From NCBI RefSeq assembly GCF_000308455.1, contig NZ_BAFP01000272.1, forward strand, positions 1 through 64,000: a stretch of DNA of 64,000 bases, read 5' to 3'. Both the position numbers and the translations under genes were made by a program. Below the pieces are notes generated by a model. That model searched no databases, had not been told where the DNA came from, and worked only from the letters and a program-made list of their open reading frames with translations. Of the stretch, positions 1-8,391 are shown one piece after another. Source of the DNA: Nocardia abscessus NBRC 100374 (lineage in GTDB: Bacteria; Actinomycetota; Actinomycetes; Mycobacteriales; Mycobacteriaceae). Every line of letters starts with the position of its first letter. Within the stretch, counting starts at the first letter, position 1.

Positions 1-1
1 G

Positions 2-328
2 GTCTGGGGCAGCAAATATCCTGCGATCGTGAAGCTCTGGTCGGATGCTTGGTCGGAATTTGTGCCGTTCCTGGCCTTCGACGTCGAGATCCGCAAGGTG
101 ATCTGCTCGACGAACGCGATCGAGTCGGTCAACGCCCGCATCCGCAAAGCCGTCCGGGCCCGCGGGCACTTCCCCAACGAGACCGCGGCCCTGAAATGCG
201 TCTACATGGCGTTGATGAGCCTCGACCCCACCGGCAAAGGCCGCAAACGGTGGACCATGCGCTGGAAAGCCCCGCTCAACGCCTTCCAGATCGCCTTCGA
301 AGGCCGATTGATCCCCACCAACCACTGA
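2..328 (+). CDS. IS256 family transposase, C-terminal part (5' truncated by window edge)
   Basis: This is the last ~108 residues of a mutator-type (IS256) transposase; the reading frame is open to the window edge, so the true start lies upstream. The motif STNAIESVNARIRKAVRARG followed by HFPNETAALKCVYMAL is the hallmark C-terminus of the family. The glutamate in NAIES is the last acidic residue of the DDE catalytic triad. IS256 transposases are about 400 residues, so roughly a quarter is visible. Whether the element is intact cannot be judged here. It lies next to a truncated TetR gene, consistent with a rearranged locus. Confidence 0.9.
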   Translation, partial: VWGSKYPAIVKLWSDAWSEFVPFLAFDVEIRKVICSTNAIESVNARIRKAVRARGHFPNETAALKCVYMALMSLDPTGKGRKRWTMRWKAPLNAFQIAFEGRLIPTNH

Positions 329-349
329 GAATCACCAACCAAGATCAAC

Positions 350-367
350 CGTTAATTAGACAGTCCC
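350..367. repeat. probable right terminal inverted repeat of the IS256-like element
   Basis: The sequence ends with GACAGTCCC. Read outward-in on the minus strand it starts GGGACTGTCT, a form typical of IS256-type terminal repeats. The left end is not in the window, so the repeat pairing and target-site duplication could not be tested. Confidence 0.35.
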
Positions 368-452
368 TCATCACCAGTGCCGACCTGCCACTGCGCGGAT
401 TCGCCGGACGTTTCAAGCTCTGAACGGCCCCGGGTTCGGTCCGGCGTGGCGG

Positions 453-962
453 TCACTCTGTCACAAGGGTGTTCAGTTCGTCGGAGAACAGTAGGGCGGG
501 GTCGAACTCCATTCCGGTGAAGTGCCCGGCGAGTTCGAGAGAGAGAACGCCGTGGAGCCGGGTCCAGAAGGACACGGCGCGGTGCAGCGTCGTGGTCGGT
601 GCCGAGGGGTTCTCGGCCCATCGGCGATGGTGGTCGAGGTGGGCGTCGAACGGTGTCGCCGGTGATTGCGACGGCAGCGCGGAGAATGCCTCGATCAGCA
701 TCGTCATGATCTCGTTCGAGATCTCGGTGGTGTCATCGGGCGCGTGGTGGCCGGGGACGGGTGTGCCGTAGATGAGGAAGTATCGGTGTGGGTCGGCCAA
801 GGCCCATGTCCGTAGGGCGTCGGCGAGCCCGGTGAGGTCGGCGCCTGAGTCCCGGGCCGCGCGCAGCGTGTCGGCGAGGCTTCGGTAGGCGTCGCGGATG
901 AGCTCGGTGAGCAACTCGTCGCGGCCGGCGAAGTACCGATACAGCGCGGGGCCGCTCGCCAA
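453..962 (-). pseudogene. TetR family regulator, 5'-truncated
   Basis: The frame reads ASGPALYRYFAGRDELL, the recognition helix and following turn of a TetR HTH, then a C-terminal ligand-binding domain of the WHG/TetR_C type (HRYFLIYGTPVPG near residue 60). About 30-35 N-terminal residues, including HTH helices 1-2, are missing. The codon just upstream of the only possible start (TTG at 962) is a TGA stop. Full-length relatives are about 200 residues, whereas 169 remain here. Without the first HTH helices it should not bind DNA normally, so I call it a pseudogene. The break point coincides with the start of an SRPBCC remnant on the other strand. Confidence 0.75.
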
Positions 963-1183
963 TCAGTGCATCCGCTGGAGCGGGCCGGCGATCGGTGACG
1001 GGTTGAGCATCGACGGTCGAATCCATGTCTGGACCTTCACCCCGGTGGACGGCGGCGTCCTGGTGCGCACCGAAGAGAACTGGCGGCGCCCAAGTCGAAG
1101 CGGACGTGCCGACCTCCACCCACTTCCTCGGCGCCGGTCTCGAAGCTTGGCTGGCCGACCTGCGGACCGCAGCCGAAGGCTGA
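963..1183 (+). pseudogene. SRPBCC (polyketide cyclase-like) protein remnant with a frameshift
   Basis: From about 964 the plus strand encodes IRWSGPAIGDGLSIDG and then HVWTFTPVDGGVLVRTEENW, typical of the C-terminal half of SRPBCC/START-like proteins. After the tryptophan codon near 1083 the frame shifts by one base and continues VPTSTHFLGAGLEAWLADL to a stop at 1181-1183. The N-terminal half is missing and no start codon fits. It was presumably transcribed divergently from the adjacent tetR gene. Both genes lost their 5' ends at the same point, as if a deletion removed the shared promoter region. Confidence 0.65.
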
Positions 1184-1357
1184 GACAACGCCGCGTCCAG
1201 CACAGGTGCCCGTGCGTGACATCGCGTGCAAAAACTCGATTTCCTGGCGCTTCGGCTCTCCGTTCGGCGTGTCGCTCGAGGTTTGCTCACGATGTCGGAT
1301 TTGAATGCAAGCTGGCTGGTCGACGAATGCCGCGAACTACCCGTGGAGGTCAAGGTC

Positions 1358-2611
1358 GTGATCCGGCAGTTTCTTCTTTCCCGCGGCAGCAGGCGCCGCG
1401 GTTCGGGTCGGGCCCGTAGCGCGATCGGCGGTGTGGCACTCGGGCTGCTCCTGGCGACGACGGCAACCGCGGAACCGCTGTATCCGCGGCCTGATCCGGA
1501 CCAGTTCTATGCCGCCCCGGCGGATCTGGCGGCCCATCAACCGGGGGATGTGCTCGGCGTGCGGGCAATGCCGCCGCTGGCGATCTTTCCCGGCTCCACC
1601 GTCACGTTGGTCAAATTCCGGTCTACCAATTCGCGTGGGGCGCCGATCGCGGCGACAACCACGGTTCTCACCCCCTTCGGCCAGCGTCCTGGTGGGCCGC
1701 TGCTGTCGTATCAGCACTTCATCAATGCGCTCGGTACCAGCTGCGCGGTATCGCACGAGCTGTACGGCGACGATCTGAATCTGAGGGCGACCACGCCGAT
1801 CTTGAACGTGGCGCTGACGCAGGGCTGGCAAGTCGCGCTGCCGGATCACCTCGGACCGCAGGTCGCGCTCGGGGCCGCGCGTTTGGGTGGCCAGATCGTA
1901 TTGGACGGCATCCGGGCGTTGAAACGGCTGCCCGCACTCGCCCTGGAGCACAGCCCAACGGTGATGACCGGGTACTCCGGCGGCGGTCTGGCCACGGCAT
2001 GGGCTGCCGCGTTGCAGCCGACGTACGCACCGGAGCTGAAGCTGGCGGGCGCGGCCATCGGCGGCGCCCCGATGAACCTGGTGTCGATGGCGGAGGCGCT
2101 GGGTCTGGAGCCGCACCCCTCGTTCGGGTTGGCCATGGCGGCGGCGATCGGTCTGGAGCGGGAGTACCCGGACCGGCTGCCGATCAGCTCGTATCTCAAC
2201 CCGCGCGGCCTCGAGGTCGGTGAGGCCATGGCGAACAGCTGCAGCAACGACATCCTCACCGCGGGTATCGGCGGCAGCGCCGGCGAGTACCTCACCAGCA
2301 CCTCGATCTTCGACAGCCGCGAAGCCCGATCGGTGGTCGAGGAGAACAGCCTGGAACTCTACGCCGGGGTGCCGGATACACCGATCCTCGAATGGCATTC
2401 GCCGGACGATCAGCAGATTCCCGTCGCTGCCATCGAAAACACCGTCCGCCGTTGGTGCGCGGCAGGGGTGCGGGTGCAGACGCTTCGGGTGCCCACGGTT
2501 GGACAGGGGCCCGCCATCGAGCATCTGGCCCCGGCCGTCCTGGGCGCACCCGCGGTAATGCAGTGGCTCGACGCCCGGGTTCGCGCGGAGCCCGCCCCCA
2601 CCAACTGCTGA
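1358..2611 (+). CDS. secreted lipase of the LIP (secretory lipase) family
   Basis: This is an alpha/beta-hydrolase of 417 residues predicted to hydrolyse acylglycerols outside the cytoplasm. The GTG at 1358 is chosen because a GGAGGT ribosome site lies 7 nt upstream. It gives an Arg-rich N-region, a hydrophobic stretch (AIGGVALGLLLATT) and a cleavable signal peptide ending near ATA-EP at ~residue 39. The nucleophile elbow is GYSGGG with Ser207. Candidate acid and base are the Asp in HSPDDQQ and the His in IEHLAP near the C-terminus. The length fits actinobacterial LIP lipases. A small carboxymuconolactone decarboxylase-like pair follows 83 bp downstream on the same strand. The substrate is not determinable from sequence. 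Confidence 0.85.
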   Translation: MIRQFLLSRGSRRRGSGRARSAIGGVALGLLLATTATAEPLYPRPDPDQFYAAPADLAAHQPGDVLGVRAMPPLAIFPGSTVTLVKFRSTNSRGAPIAATTTVLTPFGQRPGGPLLSYQHFINALGTSCAVSHELYGDDLNLRATTPILNVALTQGWQVALPDHLGPQVALGAARLGGQIVLDGIRALKRLPALALEHSPTVMTGYSGGGLATAWAAALQPTYAPELKLAGAAIGGAPMNLVSMAEALGLEPHPSFGLAMAAAIGLEREYPDRLPISSYLNPRGLEVGEAMANSCSNDILTAGIGGSAGEYLTSTSIFDSREARSVVEENSLELYAGVPDTPILEWHSPDDQQIPVAAIENTVRRWCAAGVRVQTLRVPTVGQGPAIEHLAPAVLGAPAVMQWLDARVRAEPAPTNC

Positions 2612-2694
2612 CGAGCGGGCGTTTGCCGACACGCCGTGCCGGGGCGCAGCGTGTGCGGAGAAATAGCTGAACTGGACCGGATGTGGAGGCCGCT

Positions 2695-3021
2695 GTGCCG
2701 AATCAGGACAAGAAGCACGCAGCGCACCGAGCTCTGGTGGACCGCGTCCTGAACGGTAGGGGCACGGCCTCTCGGGACCAGCGCGCCCGCGCCTTCCACA
2801 ATGCCGATGTTCCCCCGCCCTTGCACGCGCTGATCGACAGGGTCGCCACGAGGCCGGTGCAGGTCACCGACGCGGACTTCGCCGCAGCAAAGGCAGCGGG
2901 CTTCAGCGAGGATCAGCTCTTCGAGCTGGTGATATCCGCTGCGGTCGGCCAGTCCACCCGGCTGTACGACGCGGGACTGGCAGCCTTGGCCGAAGCAACC
3001 GGCAGTGAGGAGGCCGGATAG
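2695..3021 (+). CDS. small carboxymuconolactone decarboxylase-like protein, partner of next gene
   Basis: This is a 108-residue helical protein. The GTG at 2695 is preferred over GTG 2683 because GGAGG sits 5 nt before it. The C-terminal half (DADFAAAKAAGFSEDQLFELV, then SAAVGQSTRLYDAGL) resembles the helical CMD/AhpD fold, but the CxxC redox motif is absent. Its stop overlaps the start of the downstream AhpD-like gene by one base (TAGTG), implying translational coupling and probably a heteromeric pair. This could be a non-redox subunit. No substrate can be inferred. Confidence 0.65.
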   Translation: MPNQDKKHAAHRALVDRVLNGRGTASRDQRARAFHNADVPPPLHALIDRVATRPVQVTDADFAAAKAAGFSEDQLFELVISAAVGQSTRLYDAGLAALAEATGSEEAG

Positions 3022-3602
3022 TGCGACTCGACATCCTCGATCGCGGTTACGGTACCGGGACCAAGTTGCTGTTCACGCTCATCCGGGTGTTCTCCGGGCA
3101 GCCGGTTCCCGACGCCGCCAAGCTGGTCTTCTACCGGCCCGACTTCTACGGCGCCCGGGCGAAGAAGTTCACCCACGAGGCGATGCGGGGACCTTCGACC
3201 TGGTCGGTGGCCGACCGCGAGCTGATGGCGGCCTTCGTGTCGAAGGTCAACGGCTGCGCGTTCTGCGTCGATGCACACACCGCGACAGCAGGGCAGGCGT
3301 ACCAGGATGGTGCGAAGTTTCGGGCGGTGCTGGCCGACGTGGAATCGGCCCCCATCGAGGACGGGTTGCGGGCGACGTTGCGGATGCTCGGCAAGCTGGC
3401 CCGGGAAGGGACGGTGGGCGCCGAGGACATGCGGGAAGTGCTGTCCGCAGGTGTCACCCGCCGGCAGGTCGTGGACGCGCTGGCGGTCTGCGCCGCGTTC
3501 AACACGACCGACCGGCTCGCCGACGCCTTCGGCTTCGAACTGCTCAGCCCCGGAGGCTTCGAGGCAGGAGCCAAGTACCTGCTCACACGGGGCTACCGAT
3601 AG
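3021..3602 (+). CDS. carboxymuconolactone decarboxylase / AhpD-like alkylhydroperoxidase family protein
   Basis: This 193-residue protein has the AhpD redox motif NGCAFCVDAHT, with Cys79 and Cys82 as the resolving/peroxidatic pair and His86 after it. In AhpD-type enzymes this motif serves thiol-dependent peroxide reduction. Some family members instead have decarboxylase-type roles. The GTG start overlaps the upstream stop, so it is co-translated with the small CMD-like protein that lacks the CxxC. The C-terminal half (FNTTDRLADAFGFEL) is typical of actinobacterial members annotated as carboxymuconolactone decarboxylase family proteins. The function is most likely oxidative-stress or redox related, by family only. 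Confidence 0.8.
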   Translation: MRLDILDRGYGTGTKLLFTLIRVFSGQPVPDAAKLVFYRPDFYGARAKKFTHEAMRGPSTWSVADRELMAAFVSKVNGCAFCVDAHTATAGQAYQDGAKFRAVLADVESAPIEDGLRATLRMLGKLAREGTVGAEDMREVLSAGVTRRQVVDALAVCAAFNTTDRLADAFGFELLSPGGFEAGAKYLLTRGYR

Positions 3603-3831
3603 GGCTGCGGCGCGACCTCACGCACCCGGTTCCGCCCGCCTCGCGCACGCACCGAGGTGGCCTATCCGACATCCATGTCGTCGCCCCGCCGCGACCGCGC
3701 AGTATGCCGCGCTGACCGCCAGTGCGACGCTGGGCACGAGGGTGACCTGTGGGCAGTAGGGCGTGACTTTTTCGCGACCTTTTCGTAATGTATCGGTGAC
3801 CTATCCTCGACTGCTATCGGTAACCCACATC

Positions 3832-4476
3832 ATGCCTGGTCAACACCGCAAACGGACCGCGGCCCGGAAGTTCACTTCTTTGGCTGCGGGTGTCATCGCG
3901 GCGACTGTCGCGGTCGTGCTGTGGGCGGCGATGCGACCGAGCACGGCTACTCAGAATGCCGCGGCGGTCGATTCGCCTCCGTCGTCCGTCGTCGAAACCT
4001 TTCCGGCCCCGACTACCGTGCCGCCGACGGCTCAGGCCGCACCGGCGGCCGCCGCCGAACAACCACCACCATCGGCCAAGGAAGCCGTACAGCACCCACC
4101 CCCTCCGCCCCCCTCCGTGCCGTGTTCGACTGAACTCGTCGGCACACGGCCGCACGTGGCACAGGTGGGAAACCTGCTCAAGAAGACGTTCGGCGTCACC
4201 GACATCGGCGGCGCCATCGGCCGTGCCGACGGCGACCACGGTGCCGGCTTGGCGCTCGATCTCATGACATCCGATTCCGCACGCGGCGACGCGATCGCCG
4301 ATTTCGTGCTGGCCAATAAGCAGCGCTTCGGTGTGACCTACGTGATCTGGCGGCAGCGGTACAACGACGGCAACGGTTGGTCGTACCTGGAAGACCGCGG
4401 AAGCCCGACCGCCAATCATTACGACCACGTACACGTGTCGTTCGAGAAGTCTGCCGTCGTGGACGTCACCTGCTGA
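3832..4476 (+). CDS. secreted or membrane-anchored protein with ARB-07466-like C-terminal domain
   Basis: From ATG 3832 the product is 214 residues: a basic start, one hydrophobic segment (~residues 15-34, LAAGVIAATVAVVLWAA), a Pro/Ala/Gln-rich linker (~40-95, with a run of six prolines), then a compact domain. The domain contains GRADGDHGAGLALDLM and ends HYDHVHVSFE. The Asp/His pattern resembles the extracellular ARB-07466-like domain and, more distantly, D-Ala-D-Ala carboxypeptidase-like folds, which suggests a cell-wall location. There is no strong ribosome site at 3832. An in-frame upstream extension to 3763 would add 23 residues before the hydrophobic segment and is less likely. The catalytic role is unproven. 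Confidence 0.7.
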   Translation: MPGQHRKRTAARKFTSLAAGVIAATVAVVLWAAMRPSTATQNAAAVDSPPSSVVETFPAPTTVPPTAQAAPAAAAEQPPPSAKEAVQHPPPPPPSVPCSTELVGTRPHVAQVGNLLKKTFGVTDIGGAIGRADGDHGAGLALDLMTSDSARGDAIADFVLANKQRFGVTYVIWRQRYNDGNGWSYLEDRGSPTANHYDHVHVSFEKSAVVDVTC

Positions 4477-4516
4477 TCGCGCGCCGCTACCGCGGACTCG
4501 GCCGTACTGGTCGGAA

Positions 4517-6979
4517 TCAGATCGGCGCCGGGCGGGCACCGCGGCGCCGTGGGCGCAGCTGGTACAGGCGATACCAGGCCAGCCCGAGGAAGATGGCCCC
4601 TAGGCCGGCGACGACGCCCATGTCGATGAGCCACGCGCCGAGGGTGTGTTTCCACAGCGGGTCGGGTCCGCCCTCGTGCGGTGCGAGAGTGTCGAGGTCG
4701 AGAGTGGCGGCTCCCGCGCCGAACCCCCAACGGGCCGGTGCTATGTAGGACAGTTGCCCGAGGACAGGTGTGCCAGGGAGCCGCACCATCCCGCCCGTGA
4801 GCACCAGTTGCGCCATCGAGAGCACGATCAGCAGCGGCAGTGTCTTCTCCGAGGTGTTCACCGACACCGATACCAGCAGGCCCAGCGCCAGTGATGCGAT
4901 GCCGAGCAGCGCCATCGACAGCATCAACTCCAGCTCGACCGACATGAATATCCCCTTCGGCGGCATACGCACACCGATGGTGCCGATCAAGACCAGAACC
5001 ACCGCCTGCAGGGTGGTGATCACGCCCAGGACCAGAAGTTTCGACATCAGATAGACCCCCGCCGAGAGTCCGGCCGCGCGTTCTCTGCGGTAGATCGTCT
5101 GCTCCTTGACGATCTCGCGAATCGAGTTGCCGGTACCGACGAAGCATGCGGCGAATGCCAGAACCATGAGCTTGGTCTCGGCATCGACATTGGTTCCCGG
5201 CGCCCCGACGAACCCGTCGCCGGACGGCACCAGGGCGATGAGGGCGCCCAGTAGCAGCGGCATCACGCCGAGGAGCGCCAAATAGCTCCGGTCCGATGCG
5301 ATCACCGCCAGGTATCGCCGGCACAACGTGCTGAGCTGGCTGAACTTCGACTGCGGCGCGGGTGGAGGAGCCGGTGGTCGAACTTTCGCCGGGCCGACAT
5401 CGTCGGTCAGTCCGACCGCCACGTAGTTCTCGAATCGCGGTGATCCCCGGAACTCGCCGGCCCAGTCGCGATCTGGGTCGCGGTCGAATGCCTGGAACAC
5501 CTCGGCCCAGCTGCGCTGCCCGAACTGCTGCAACCCCTCTGCCGGGGGCCCGTAGTAGGCCAGCCGACCGCCGGGCACCAGAACCAGCAGGCGGTCGCAG
5601 GCATCGAGATTCGCCACGCTGTGGGTGACCACGATGACCGTCCGCCCGTCGTGGGCCAGTTCGGACAGCATTTCCATGACCGTTTTGTCCAGGCCGGGGT
5701 CCAGGCCGGAGGTAGGTTCGTCGAGGAACAGCATGGACGGCTTGGTCAGCAGCTCCAGCGCGACGCTCACGCGTTTGCGTTGCCCGCCCGAGAGCTTGTC
5801 GATGCGGGTGTCGGCGTGCCGCGTCAAGCCGAGTTCCTCGAGGACCTCATCGACCCGCTGCTCGCGCTCCTCGCTGCGTGTATCACCGGGGAAGCGGAGT
5901 TCGGCCGCATAGAGCAAGGCGCGCCGCGTCGGGAGCTGGTTGTGCAGGATGTCCTCCTGCGGTACCAGTCCGATCCGGTGCCTGAGTTCGTCGTACTCGG
6001 TGTAGAGGTCGCGTCCGTCGTAGCGGACCGTCCCCTCCGTCGCCGGCTGCAACCCGGTGACCGCGCCGAGCAGCGTCGATTTGCCCGCGCCACTGGGCCC
6101 GATGACGCCGACGAGCGAACGTTCCGGGATCGGGAAGCTCATTTCGTCGAGGATCACCTTGCCTTCCGGTGTCCGCACGGTGAGGTTCTGCACCGAGACC
6201 GACACGTCGCCGGTGTCGACGGACTCCCGCAGTTCGTCGCCGATCAACCGGAAAGTGGCGTGCCCCATACCGATCAAGTCGGATTCGGCGAGGTCCGCGG
6301 TGTCGACCCGGGAGCCGTTGACGTAGGTGCCGTTGTGGCTGTCGAGGTCCACTACGCGATAGATGCCTTCGGCGATCACCTGCACTTCGGCGTGATGGCG
6401 GGAGACCATGAGGTCGGGCACCACGATGTCGTTGTCGGCGGCGCGACCGATCCGGAGCTTGGGCGATACGATCCGGACGGCCGCGAGAGGATGGGTCACC
6501 GGAGACGACGATCGCGATACTCGCCGGGGCAGACCCGGTTGGAACTTCGTGACCGTTGCTTCATCATCGAGGATGTATCCGGGATCGGGGACAACCATCG
6601 TGTCTCCACCGGCATCGGCGACCGCGTCGACATCGGATTCGTGATCTGTCGCTTCCACCGAGCAGGCCAGCTGTTCGCCGTCTACGGCGTGACCGAGCTG
6701 GAACGTCTCGTCATGGTCGATCACCATCCGCTCGACGCGGTGACCGTCGAAAAAGGTGCCGTTCAGGCTGCCCGCGTCCTCGATTTCCCAACCGTCCGAT
6801 CCGCCTTCCAGAACGGCGTGCAGCGAAGATACCCGGGGATCGTTCACAACAATATCGGCTTCCGGATCGCGACCGACATTGTATGCGCCCCCGGCGCGGA
6901 GCCGATAGACGCGTTCCCTGGTCTGCACCACAAGAACCGGCGCCTCGGGGAATTCCGTGGAGGACGAATGATCCGCCAT
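4517..6979 (-). CDS. FHA-domain ABC exporter (Rv1747-like), ATPase fused to membrane domain
   Basis: This 820-residue half-transporter has two N-terminal forkhead-associated domains. FHA1 is at ~15-100 (GRDPEADIVV, SSLHAVL) and FHA2 at ~155-240 (GRAADNDIVVPDLMVSRHHA, NGTYVNGSRV). An ABC ATPase follows at ~265-490, with Walker A GPSGAGKST, signature LSGGQRKRVS and Walker B MLFLDEPTSGLDP. An ABC-2 type membrane domain with about six segments occupies ~590-810. The layout matches mycobacterial Rv1747, whose FHA domains bind phosphothreonines made by Ser/Thr kinases and which affects export of cell-envelope lipids. ATG 6979 is chosen because FHA1 starts just after it; upstream residues look non-coding. 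A perfect palindrome overlaps the start. The exported substrate is unknown. Confidence 0.9.
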   Translation of the reverse strand: MADHSSSTEFPEAPVLVVQTRERVYRLRAGGAYNVGRDPEADIVVNDPRVSSLHAVLEGGSDGWEIEDAGSLNGTFFDGHRVERMVIDHDETFQLGHAVDGEQLACSVEATDHESDVDAVADAGGDTMVVPDPGYILDDEATVTKFQPGLPRRVSRSSSPVTHPLAAVRIVSPKLRIGRAADNDIVVPDLMVSRHHAEVQVIAEGIYRVVDLDSHNGTYVNGSRVDTADLAESDLIGMGHATFRLIGDELRESVDTGDVSVSVQNLTVRTPEGKVILDEMSFPIPERSLVGVIGPSGAGKSTLLGAVTGLQPATEGTVRYDGRDLYTEYDELRHRIGLVPQEDILHNQLPTRRALLYAAELRFPGDTRSEEREQRVDEVLEELGLTRHADTRIDKLSGGQRKRVSVALELLTKPSMLFLDEPTSGLDPGLDKTVMEMLSELAHDGRTVIVVTHSVANLDACDRLLVLVPGGRLAYYGPPAEGLQQFGQRSWAEVFQAFDRDPDRDWAGEFRGSPRFENYVAVGLTDDVGPAKVRPPAPPPAPQSKFSQLSTLCRRYLAVIASDRSYLALLGVMPLLLGALIALVPSGDGFVGAPGTNVDAETKLMVLAFAACFVGTGNSIREIVKEQTIYRRERAAGLSAGVYLMSKLLVLGVITTLQAVVLVLIGTIGVRMPPKGIFMSVELELMLSMALLGIASLALGLLVSVSVNTSEKTLPLLIVLSMAQLVLTGGMVRLPGTPVLGQLSYIAPARWGFGAGAATLDLDTLAPHEGGPDPLWKHTLGAWLIDMGVVAGLGAIFLGLAWYRLYQLRPRRRGARPAPI

Positions 6980-6990
6980 ACTCGGAGTAT
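6978..6990. promoter_or_regulatory. 13-bp perfect palindrome overlapping the start of the FHA-ABC gene
   Basis: ATACTC-G-GAGTAT is a perfect 6+6 inverted repeat that partly overlaps the start codon of the exporter gene on the minus strand. It could be an operator or a small hairpin that masks translation initiation. No cognate regulator is adjacent. Confidence 0.35.
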
Positions 6991-7495
6991 ACGACCGTGC
7001 CGCAGTGTGCCCGCAATAGTCGGTCACCCGTTGTCCCGTCGCGGTGTCCGCTCTACTCCGGTCACACGCTCGCGGCTGCACCCCGGCTGACCAGCATCGA
7101 TACTCGTATAGAGCGGCAGACAAATCACATCCGGCCGTTCGGAAATCCCGGCCGCTCAGCCGCTGAAGGGCCACCCGACACGCCGGACAAGGAAAATCGC
7201 GGTGGAATGGTCATCCGAAGCCCGGTCCCGCAGGACGCAAGATCGAGGCTGAATATTTTCCATTTCGTATCCGTCGCGCGCTGATTTTTGTTACTTCCCG
7301 CATCGCGCCGTCAATGTGGACTCCGACCTCGACCGGCTTTTACTTCCCATAACGATGCGGTAGAAATGGCGCGCTCGACGGCAACCCACATACGTTCGTG
7401 ACCGCTTGCACGCGGACAATTCCGGCATCGAGGCCGACCGAGCGCGCAGCGCCGTCCGGCACGGCCCGTCGACCGCGCCGGAGTAACCTACCGAC
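6980..7495. other. 516-bp divergent intergenic region
   Basis: This region separates the minus-strand exporter from the plus-strand DMT gene, and I see no credible gene in it. The 3' part is less GC-rich. It carries TTACTTCCC twice (7290-7298 and 7340-7348) and the inverted pair CCGCATCG (7298-7305) / CGATGCGG (7353-7360). These may belong to a promoter region, but no sigma-factor consensus is clear. Confidence 0.4.
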
Positions 7496-8374
7496 GTGTC
7501 GTCCTCACAGGTCGCCGTCGTTCTCGCCCTCGGCGCGGCTGTGTGTATCGCGCTCGGGGCGGCGATCCGTCAGCGTGCCGCCGCCCGAACGGCCGGCACG
7601 CCTGATTCGCTCATGGCTGGTCTTCTCCGTACCCCCGATTGGTGGCTGGGGACGCTCGTCGGCCTCGGTGGATTCGCCTTCCAGGCGGCCGCCTTGGGTA
7701 AGGGCGCGCTGATGCTCGTGCAGCCCCTACTGGTGCTGTCGCTGCTGTTCGTGCTGCCGCTGGGCGCGTGGCTCAACGGGCGCTCGGTATCCACCGGCGA
7801 ATGGGCATGGGCGGTTGCCCTCACCGCCGGGGTCGCGATTCTGGTGATGGTCGGCGACCCCCGGCCCGGCCGGCCACACGCCGAGACGTCGCACTGGGTG
7901 ATCGCGGGGCTCGTCGCTGTTCCCCTGTTCGCCGCCGCGCTGCTCGGTGCCCGTACCTGGCCGGGGCCGCGGCGCGCGGTACTGCTCGGTCTGTCCTCCG
8001 GCGTGCTGTTCGGGCTCGCCGCCGTGCTCCTGAAGGGCGTTGTCGCAACTACCGACCGGGGCTCGAAGGCGGTGCTCGTATCGGCCGAGACGTATGCGCT
8101 GATCGTCGTCGGCCTCACCGCCACTGTGGTGCAGCAGTACTCGTATCGGGCCGGAAGCCTGCAGGCATCGTTCCCTGCGGCGACGGTCGTCGAACCGGTG
8201 GTGGTCGGGGCCCTCGGATTCCTGGCGCTCGGCGAGTACCTGGATGTGGACGTCGCGCTGGTCGCGCTGCTGGTGGCCGCACTCGCGACGGTGATCGTCG
8301 CGACGGTCGCGCTCGCGCGCAGCAAAGGCGCGGCCACCGAGACCGCCTGGACGACGGTGACACGAGCCGACTGA
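7496..8374 (+). CDS. DMT superfamily (EamA/NIPA-like) membrane transporter
   Basis: This 292-residue integral membrane protein has roughly nine to ten hydrophobic helices. It starts with a signal-anchor-like helix (SSSQVAVVLALGAAVCIALG) and ends with a long C-terminal helix (VALVALLVAALATVIVATVAL). The glycine-rich helices and AxFPAATVVEP loop match actinobacterial DMT-type proteins annotated as EamA or magnesium-transporter NIPA-like. The substrate cannot be told. The GTG at 7496 opens directly before the first helix, though no strong ribosome site is visible. Only 17 nt separate its stop from the ADP-ribosylglycohydrolase remnant, which may be residual operon structure. Confidence 0.75.
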   Translation: MSSSQVAVVLALGAAVCIALGAAIRQRAAARTAGTPDSLMAGLLRTPDWWLGTLVGLGGFAFQAAALGKGALMLVQPLLVLSLLFVLPLGAWLNGRSVSTGEWAWAVALTAGVAILVMVGDPRPGRPHAETSHWVIAGLVAVPLFAAALLGARTWPGPRRAVLLGLSSGVLFGLAAVLLKGVVATTDRGSKAVLVSAETYALIVVGLTATVVQQYSYRAGSLQASFPAATVVEPVVVGALGFLALGEYLDVDVALVALLVAALATVIVATVALARSKGAATETAWTTVTRAD

Positions 8375-8391
8375 TTCGCCGTGCTCGTACC

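Larger units (their letters stand above)
1..367 (+). mobile_element. 3' end of an IS256-family insertion sequence
   Basis: The window opens inside an insertion sequence: a transposase C-terminus followed by about 40 bp of non-coding DNA. The probable outer end is near 350-367, where the reverse complement reads GGGACTGTCTAATTAACG, resembling terminal inverted repeats of IS256-type elements. The left end and matching repeat lie outside the window, so the boundary is an inference. Confidence 0.6.
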
